64,000 nt of DNA from Pisolithus tinctorius (Eukaryota > Basidiomycota > Agaricomycetes > Boletales > Pisolithaceae), in the NCBI GenBank assembly GCA_024663395.1, contig JANFAH010000058.1:186001-250000 (forward strand). The letters run 5' to 3'. A model generated the notes under the pieces. That model had not been told where the DNA came from, made no database searches, and saw nothing but the letters and a program-made list of their open reading frames with translations. Below, piece after piece: positions 56,948 to 64,000 of the stretch (its first letter is position 1; the number at the start of each line of letters is the position of its first letter). The translations under genes and the position numbers were made by a program.

Positions 56948-58950
56948 CTACCAGCAGCGGTAGCTACTTCTTCCTGGAGATTGCATTTTGACAATATAGA
57001 ATATATTGCTCCAGCTAACAAAGTACAAGTACAAAGACAAAAAAACACGAATGGATTGTGAAATGACATGTACATTAATGTTAGTCGACCTCCATCCTAC
57101 CTTCCTGTTCGGGCGCTGATCCAACTGCTGGTGGTGGCGGAGTAATAGAGATTGCCGGACCTCCAGCAGGTCCATGCACAGGTTCAACATTCGAAGGAGG
57201 GTACTTCCAAGCCAGCACCTCCCTCGAATGAAGCCGGGGGGGGGTTCAGTGGACTCCTGTCTTGAGCCGCTTCGGGATGATTGAACCTCTACAACACCGG
57301 TGGCAGTGCCAAGTTCGACCATGACCAGCATGTGAGGTACCGGTGTAGGGTTGGAGGTAGTGTGAAATGGGACCAGAGGATGGTTAAGCACGTCTGGGGC
57401 CGGGAATAGGTGATTACGGATGGCATCTACCACCCGATGGAGAGCGGCAAGCTCAGTACGGGTTACTTCTATCTCCCGCCTCATGTCAGCATTCTCCCGC
57501 TTTAGGATGGTAACCTCTTCCCGATATTCGTCACAATGGCACGGATCATCAGCACCAGTTGTAGTAGTCGGCGCTGGAGTGATGGGTGGGTCTGTTGCAG
57601 CGCTTCTTGCACGAGACTGTGACTGGGATAGCCATGATGGAGTAATAATTTCCACTACTCAATAGAAATATTAGTTCAACCGATTAGCCAAAAATATAGG
57701 ACTGTGAACAACTTACTGGGGCAGCCAGTCCGTGGGCCAGGAGACGAATGACGGCTTGTTATTTTGGATGGACTGGCGGATTGATTTCGGCTTGGTGCCC
57801 TTTGACGTTTGGCTCATCGACCGGTCGATGGAGCTGGCACAGCAAGCATTGAAGTGGTGGGAAGGCCGGCGGTGTCTTCTGGGGATCGTTGCCGGCGAGG
57901 CCTTGATCGGGAGGCTTTTCGCTGCATCTCGGACTTGTCTCCCCTCCCCTTGAACAAGCTGCATGAGTATTTCGTACAGTGGCATTGCCAGCATGCCCTG
58001 CCAGCTAGCACCGTACAGGGCCAACTCCTGTCCCAGCATCTCACACACCACTCAGCTTCCGGCACTACCTCCCAAGACTTGGGAGGGTTGTTGATGTCTC
58101 GCCGGTCCTGCACATCCTCGTCGACTGGTTTCGCCTTCTTCGTTGGTCTCCTTGACCGGCTCCGGCCTCTACTGGTCTGATCACTGGCATCGACAGGCTT
58201 GGCCGCTGGCCGGCCACATCTTGACTGGCTATGGCCCCGTGCCTTCTCCCAGTTCTGATCCTCTTCATTTCCTGGCTTCTGCATCGCAACTCCAGTGGTC
58301 TTAGCCGTAATGTCTGTGGGTGCATGTTCGGATCCCGTGTCAGTGGTCTACCCAATTGCCATCGTCAGAATCAGTGCTCACCTGGAAGCCGAGTCCCTTG
58401 AGCCTCATCCGTACCCAACTCTTTCCCCTTCCCCTTATCCACCGGCTGTGCCTGGTGCTCGGCCCTCGACGAAGGCCTGGTAAGCTCCTCCATCACCTTG
58501 TAATATGGGTGAGACTTAGGCTGGTGACGAAGGCGATACCATGGATGATCCTTCACATCGGCCTCTCGTGCCGTCATCATCTGGTTGAAAGGGGGCCACG
58601 TCTGCGTCGCTACGATTATTGCCGGGTCAACCATGTGCATATCGATAGCAATAAGATGCGGAGGAATCTCGAATGCCGGGGGTAGATGTTGAACAACTGT
58701 GCGGACCATTCCCTACATAGATGTCAGGAACGGATATCATGGCTGCAATTTCACTTACCAGCTGGGCCCACACAAGCTGAGCCGCTTTGCGCCAGTGCGT
58801 ACCATCCCGGCCGCGAAGCCCTTTTAGTTCCTGCATTGTAACCCTGGCAGCCTCCTCGACCATCTGCTTGGCATTTTCAGCGGTGATGACCGGCTGGATG
58901 TTGTCAGTCGATTGTGCCGGGATGAAGGTGCTGGTGTTGGCGGTAGACAT
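56948..58950 (-). CDS. Protein with a Zn2Cys6-like cysteine cluster and coiled coil (multi-exon)
   Basis: ATG at 58950 (MSTANTSTF). Exon 1 ends WAQL before an intron with donor GTAAGT; exon 2 runs GMVRTVVQHLPPAFEIPPHL to LPG. Exon 3 gives QNWEKARGHSQSRCGR, a basic stretch, then WCVRCWDRSWPCTVLAGRAC and WQCHCTKYSCSLFKGRGDKS. Its spacing, C-X2-C-X6-C-X7-C-X2-C-X6-C, fits the fungal binuclear zinc cluster. A downstream exon (about 57655-57000) has the coiled coil EEVTILKRENADMRREIEVT. I know such proteins only as an unnamed group in transposon-rich regions of Agaricomycetes. DNA binding is an inference from the cluster. The 3' end is not fixed. Confidence 0.6.
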
Positions 58951-59586
58951 AGTGCTGTTTAACCCTGGGTGTGCAGGTGGTGGGTGCTTGAGCGGTGTGG
59001 TGAATTCGCCGGCTAGCATACACCATTCAACAGGCTTACATAAGCACAATACAAATGCTCACTCCGGTGATGCTGTGATTTACAATATTCAATGTACTGG
59101 TTTAACCATTGAACATATTTTGCTGGGAGTATTGTATGGCAGTTGACAGTCATTCCACTAAGTGCCCATTTACATTATGTATGCACTTGCACATCCTGCA
59201 TGATGACTCGTGAAAAAATATTGTGTAATACAATCACCTTGTTTATAAGGTCACTCCAGCCCCAAAATGAGACGCTTTTTTCGACATCCACGCATCTGCC
59301 TGACAATTGACTCCGCACGGCAAAACCCACTGGTCGTGACTGGGTTCCGGCATGGTAAACAAGGTGCCTGCCGGCAGCACCGGCCATGTTCTAGTCTTAT
59401 CACTGGTACCGAAATCATTCTCAAACATTGGTGTAATCCCCACGGCGCCTACAACGTTTCGAACTTTCATATGGCTCCCAGAAATGTTAGATTCAGTTCC
59501 GGCAGTCCAGATAAACTCCGTAAGTCAGCTGGTCCAAGGACCATTACTTCTAATGACTGTGTGCAGTAATTCCGTCACGCCATGAT
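58951..59586. other. Spacer with one possible small exon
   Basis: A minus-strand open frame at 59243-59470 contains TRTWPVLPAGTLFTMPEPSH, protein-like but unassigned and without a fixed start. Nothing else is supported. Confidence 0.3.
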
Positions 59587-60662
59587 ATGCAGCGGCTCAC
59601 ATCTCTCGATGAGGATCAGGAAATGCTTACTGAAGATGACCTGCTGGACACGCCATCATCCCCATTACGCGAGCCACCTTTCGAGCTGTCCCCAGCTCAA
59701 ACAACACGCACAACCAGACCGGAACCCTCCTTCCAGTCCCCTGGTTCACCCAGATCACCTTTGATAGAGCCAGCATGGGAGTCATTTGCACTGTCTCCCT
59801 CCTCTAGCAGCCCATTGGTTGAGCCTCCTTGGGACTCCATATCAACACGCCTCTCTGACAGCACCCCATTACTTGAGCCGGCATGGGACAAATCACCACC
59901 GCCTGTTTCCCCAGGTACTCCATTGCACGAGCCGCCTTGGGGGTCGCCCCCACCATTTCAGTCCCCACCAGTCAGTCCTTTACAAGAACCGGCATTTCAG
60001 TCGCCTGCTGCCACAAGATCATCAGCTCACATCTACCCAACTCAAGCAGCTGGCCAATCATCACGACTGCTCATCCTATTGCATGAGCCCCAATTTCGGT
60101 CCTTGACTGCCTCTGTGTCACCAGCCCGTCGCAATCCTATCCCGGTTCCCAGCCCAACAACATTCACATCGCCCGGCGGCAATTTCCCCGGTCCTCATCA
60201 ACCTATGGACCTTTCAGACGCTCCTGCATCATTCAGCTCCACATCGATACCGCTGGCTAGATCCCCATCGCCAGTTCCAATCCCGTTGTTGCATTCAGAG
60301 CTTTTCGCAGTCTCCCAGGAGTTCGCCATACAGCTGGGAGTTGATACTCCACAAACAGAGCGTAAGTCCAGAAGTTCCTACACAACCATAGCTAAACATG
60401 TCTACCAGTTCAAATGTCAAGGCGGATCTCCGGTATTGTGGCTAGGAGTGGGGCGCGTCAGCCAGACATCAATGCCGCACATGATGCCAATCTGATCACT
60501 GCATATAGGTATTATGCGAATACCCTGGTGGATGCAACCAGGGAGTGGCGATCACATGTTGAGCGGCATGCCATGCTTACCAGATTCCAGCAACAGTTAG
60601 CAAATCTTGTGGAGGAAGAGCTGGCAGTTGTAGGCTACCATCTTAAACCAGACCAGCTTTAA
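59587..60662 (+). CDS. Proline-rich repeat protein, unknown function (2 exons)
   Basis: Exons 59587-60361 and 60408-60662, joined in phase (ER|LQMSRRISG). The N-terminal ~170 residues hold about eight imperfect repeats of the kind SPLxEPxWxS or TPLxEPPWxS (PLREPPFELS, PLIEPAWESF, PLVEPPWDSI, PLLEPAWDKS, PLHEPPWGSP, PLQEPAFQSP). They are probably disordered. The C-terminal part is helical (DANLITAYRYYANTLVDATR, then FQQQLANLVEEELAVVGYHL). I do not recognise a family. It lies in a divergent arrangement with the Zn2Cys6-like gene. Confidence 0.6.
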
Positions 60663-60867
60663 TTTGTATATTTAACTCATTTCAATGAACATTATGTTGA
60701 ATGGAATTGGAGAAGTGCACAAATTGGCTGTGATTGGATTGTGACAGTGGGTTATGGTACATGGTAGCTATGGGGCCGGTAATTCACCGGCAATTCTTGC
60801 ACTGTGCACTATATATGTTTGTCGCCAGTCTACGGGAAACCATTAGGTACCGGCCTCAATTCTACCT

Positions 60868-63071
60868 TCACCTCCTCATTGTTGGAGTAGGATAATTATC
60901 ATCTGGCCGCCATGGGGGCCTATGATTCCGCTCTGGGCGACGAGCCACACCATCCGCTTCTGCTTGATCCAACAGTCTATCGTCCCTGTCCATCACATGG
61001 CCTCTAGGCCTGGCATTCGAATTCCTACCCACCGGATCAACTCCTGACATAGATAAGCATGTGTAATTGTGTTATGGATGTATACCTACCATCATTAGGT
61101 GATATGACCGTCTTATCATTCTGGGCTGCTGTAGAATGCTGTAATGAGAGGATTAACCAAGTGTGCATGGAAACCGACCATTGGATCTGATTCTTGGCTT
61201 GGGCTTGGGCTTCCTTGCAGTTGAATCGACACCATCATTGGCATGATTGTCTGATACAATTCTATCAGCAATATTCATTGTTGCCAGATACCACTTACCA
61301 GCTGGATTGGGGTATGCAGTAGCCATATTGCACCGGTCTGATGTGGACTGGTTCCGCCGTCTGTTGTCCTCCTGTGCATTGGATGTTCCAGTGGGATGAT
61401 CTACAGCACACAATTCCAAGGTCATGTTAGGGTTACCAGTAAAAAATCTGACCAGCTCCGACATACCATCTATCCGTTGCCGTTTGGTGGAAGGTTTTGT
61501 GGGAGGAGCTGGTTCCTCCTCTGAGTGATGTCCGTAGTCAGAGCCATCATCGGAATTTACTTAATGCGCCATCAGTTATGTATATCCAAATTGATCATGA
61601 CCTCACCTTCTGTCCAGGGTCTCTTCCCTTTGGCTTTGTCTGACCGGCGTTGGTGTTTGGAGACCGGCTCCTCCAGAGAACCATCCTGAGATCTCCACCT
61701 TCGGAACCGGAAGACATCTTCTGGGTGCTCCTGCTGTCACTCCTTCCAGAACTCCAAGGTTTCGATTAGTTCATGATGTGTCAGCCTGGTGGGCTCTTTG
61801 AATGGTATATTGGGAGGAAGATACTTGGAAGACACGTAGGATGCCCGGTTGTCAGCTATTGCGGCCCAAGGTACACTGGCATTCGTCTTCCCACAAGCCA
61901 AGCCTGTGTTTAGATGTTAGTAACTCATCGCCCGTGGAAATTGGCACGTACGATAATGGCCGGTTACAAATACCCTCATGATGTCCTTCAATTCCAGTGT
62001 CTGTAAGTCCAAGAGATTCGGAAGAACGGGCGTGCCATCGTCATTGGTGGACAGGGAGAATTGAGACCGCTTTTTTCCTTTCCGTGCTTTTACTGTGGTT
62101 TGACTGGCCTCATCCTCTCCGCTGCCATCCTCCGTACCATTGGCCCCGAAGGCCTTCTTTGCATAGGCTGACCACTTTCCATGAAGGTCTTCCCAATCCG
62201 AATAGAGCTCTCCATCGCCCAGCTCATCATTGAAGTCATTCCTACACCGGTCAGATATGGTGAAGCCTGTCAGAAAGCACTCACACTCCAACCATCACTT
62301 CGCCATCCTTATCCTTCCATGCCAACATGATCACCACTCTCATCCCACACTGCTTCCACATGTCGTATGCAAACTGTTTTGCATACTTTCGGCCCTTACT
62401 TGTTGCGGCCCTGCATTTAAGTTAGTATTGCCCATGGGAGACCTTGGATGCTTACTCTGCCTGGGCTTCGGGTGGCAGCTTTCTCTCGTTCCACTCTTTC
62501 GCCAAACGTGCTGCCTGGTCCAATTCAGCCTTGGTCAATGACTGGACTACCTTCTGAACAGCCAGTTGATAGTGTTTGATCATAGCTGATGTCCCAGGCT
62601 GTATTCCAGCCTTCACAAGTACTTGCTGGATATCCTTCTTACGCTGCAGCTTGATCACCTTTAGGGCCGTCCATTTGGAGCCATACTTGACCAAGGCCTT
62701 CCGTGCCGGGACCGACTGTTGTTATACATCCAGTTCTTGATGGCCTGTAAAATATACTTAACACGACTGCAAGCACATCAATACTGTTAAGCTTACTGTC
62801 CATTTTCTATTCCATTCATTTTGTTGAGGCTCTTGTTGGCATCCAGCTGCTTGATTTGTTCCGCATGCCCTCCATCAGTGAGGCCCTTTGTTTGTGTCAG
62901 CTTCCTTCCAATCCTTTAGACCGTCTTGGAGGATTTGAAGTTCATCCGGTCTCAGCTTTCCAGCGCAGATTTTGCTGTCTCCGTGCTATCCGAGCTAGAT
63001 TCCTCATCGGAGGAAAAGTCCTCCTCATCTGAGGTATTAACACCATTAGTACTGTGATCACTGCTGGCCAT
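60868..63071 (-). pseudogene. Unassigned multi-exon gene common in mushroom transposon neighbourhoods, decayed
   Basis: ATG at 63071 (MASSDHSTNGVN, acidic). After a probable -1 break near 62957 comes LRPDELQILQDGLKDWKEAD. Further exons give YGSKWTALKVIKLQRKKDIQ, AELDQAARLAKEWNERKLPP, KYAKQFAYDMWKQCGMRVV, DFNDELGDGELYSDWEDLHG, LSTNDDGTPVLPNLLDLQTL, and CGKTNASVPWAAIADN. A TGA at 61739-61737 interrupts FWKE|QQEHPEDVFRF (probably from CGA). Downstream pieces (61153-61464; 60868-61050) may be last exons. I know the block order from Agaricomycete hypothetical proteins but no function is established. Confidence 0.5.
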
Positions 63072-63410
63072 TCTGAATGTTGGAGAAGGTGTTGGGGTTG
63101 GTTAGTTGCAGGTAATGTTACCCTTTGTTGAAAGAAAATTTGGAGTCCGTTCCTCATAGTTACCATCACCCATTCTTGAATAAAGTTCCAGGGGCTGAGT
63201 AATGTTCCGGTCATGATACATACCCATTGTTAGTATAGTCTTGTTCCAGTCGATCGGTACCGTAGCCAAACATGGTAAGCCGATTCGTCTATCATCCAGT
63301 CTGCTACTATATATAGATAAAGTATAGTTTGATCCCGATTGGATCTTCTGACATTGATTCCGAGATCCAACTCAAATCATAGTCGTGCCAGGCATCACAA
63401 TGAGGCATGT

Positions 63411-64000
63411 ATGGCTGAGGCTGCAGACATCTGCAAGGACTTGATACTAGACATGGGCAAGTCACGAATCGCCCGAGCTGCAGCAGCCACCCCAGTAACC
63501 CATGTCACTTGGAAAAAAGTGAAAACAACCAGGGGATCCAAAGAAAAGATGGTCAAGTTTACTCCGAGAAAGAAGGCAAGATATGCAACCGGCCAAAGCA
63601 ACGAATCACCTACTAGGGCAGGATCTTCAAGCATCCAGGAACCCAATTTAGTCCAGGGTAATGATGCTGACCTATATTGCTGACATGGATGATGCATCAC
63701 CGCCAAGGACATCAAGAATTCCAAAAAGCCAGGTGTGCATTATCAAACATCCTGGTGCTGGCAATGTGTGCCTTACCGTATTACAGAACAGTTATCTGGA
63801 AGAGTGGCTGCCCTATAAGAGTAGATACCTGTCTGTGCTCCTGGACATGGAGGCCCACCCGATGTCATGGCTTGTTTTGTGTGTAAAGCAGAAGGGGCAC
63901 CATATAGATGCATGGACTGTGTGCATCGCCCATTGTCTTGTAAAACATGTTGCATCGAGCAACACAAGCTCAGACCGTTCCATCGGGTACAAAAATGGAA
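63411..64000 (+). CDS. KDZ transposase, N-terminal part with CxC2 cysteine cluster (runs off the window)
   Basis: First in-frame ATG at 63411 (MAEAADICKDLILDMGKSRI); the longer frame starts at TTG. A basic region (TPRKKARYATGQ) is followed by DDASPPRTSRIPKSQ, a 54-base intron (63733-63786) and NSYLEEWLPYKSRYLSVLLD. Then comes the cluster CFVCKAEGAPYRCMDC, RPLSCKTCCIEQHKLRPFHR and VQKW at the window edge. This is the CxC2 cluster found in front of KDZ (Kyakuja-Dileera-Zisupton) DDE transposases. The frame needs one base skipped near 63676 and one added near 63861 (MEAPPDVMACF). The catalytic part lies beyond 64000. Confidence 0.75.

Noticed and set aside
1..64000. tRNA genes
   Set aside because: A scan by eye for the B-box word GTTCRANNC in a cloverleaf context gave no convincing case; a covariance-model search was not possible here.

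Overview
This window comes from a filamentous fungus, most likely a mushroom-forming basidiomycete (Agaricomycete). The evidence is many short introns of about 50-75 bases with GT..AG borders, typical fungal housekeeping genes, and mobile elements of kinds common in Agaricomycetes: Tf1/sushi-type chromoviruses, Plavaka transposases and KDZ transposases with a cysteine cluster. Start codons were checked by eye, because several open frames begin at GTG or TTG and cannot start there in a eukaryote.

Layout. 1-4.6 kb: a decayed Ty1/Copia element with local duplications and one unassigned coding-like stretch. 4.7-36.1 kb: a gene-dense block. In order: cytosolic asparaginyl-tRNA synthetase (+), a kelch-repeat protein (+), a METTL14/Kar4-type MT-A70 protein (-), the nucleolar ribosome-assembly factor NOC2 (+), a small protein of about 104 aa (-), an Hsp70-like ATPase with a Met-Gly-Cys-Cys N-terminus (+), D-arabinono-1,4-lactone oxidase (+), a UBC7-type ubiquitin-conjugating enzyme (-), the second largest subunit of RNA polymerase III (-), a MYND zinc-finger protein (+), a G-domain GTPase (+), and unassigned pieces.

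37.4-54.9 kb: a Plavaka transposase gene on the minus strand, split by a 15.5-kb foldback-type element. The element is a giant inverted repeat with arms of about 4.7 and 3.7 kb around a 218-base loop. Each arm carries an outer GGGCCC-rich minisatellite, a 161-base tandem array and a unique inner part. A perfect 7-base target duplication flanks it. Removing the element and one copy of the duplication rejoins the Plavaka reading frame exactly. The left arm is itself split by a nearly complete chromovirus (LTRs of 450 bases, 5-base target duplication). The order of events is therefore Plavaka, then foldback element, then chromovirus.

55.3-56.6 kb: another minisatellite. 56.9-64 kb: accessory genes of transposon-rich fungal regions, namely a protein with a Zn2Cys6-like cluster, a proline-rich repeat protein, a decayed unassigned gene, and the 5' part of a KDZ transposase that runs off the end.

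A second theme is reading-frame damage in conserved genes. Left of about 13.4 kb the clear events are -1 (AsnRS, kelch, NOC2). Right of 22.6 kb nearly all are +1, with eleven in 1.6 kb of the RNA polymerase III gene. METTL14, the Hsp70-like gene and UBC7 read through cleanly. Locally poor consensus sequence is the simplest explanation. No tRNA, rRNA, CRISPR array or plasmid feature was seen.
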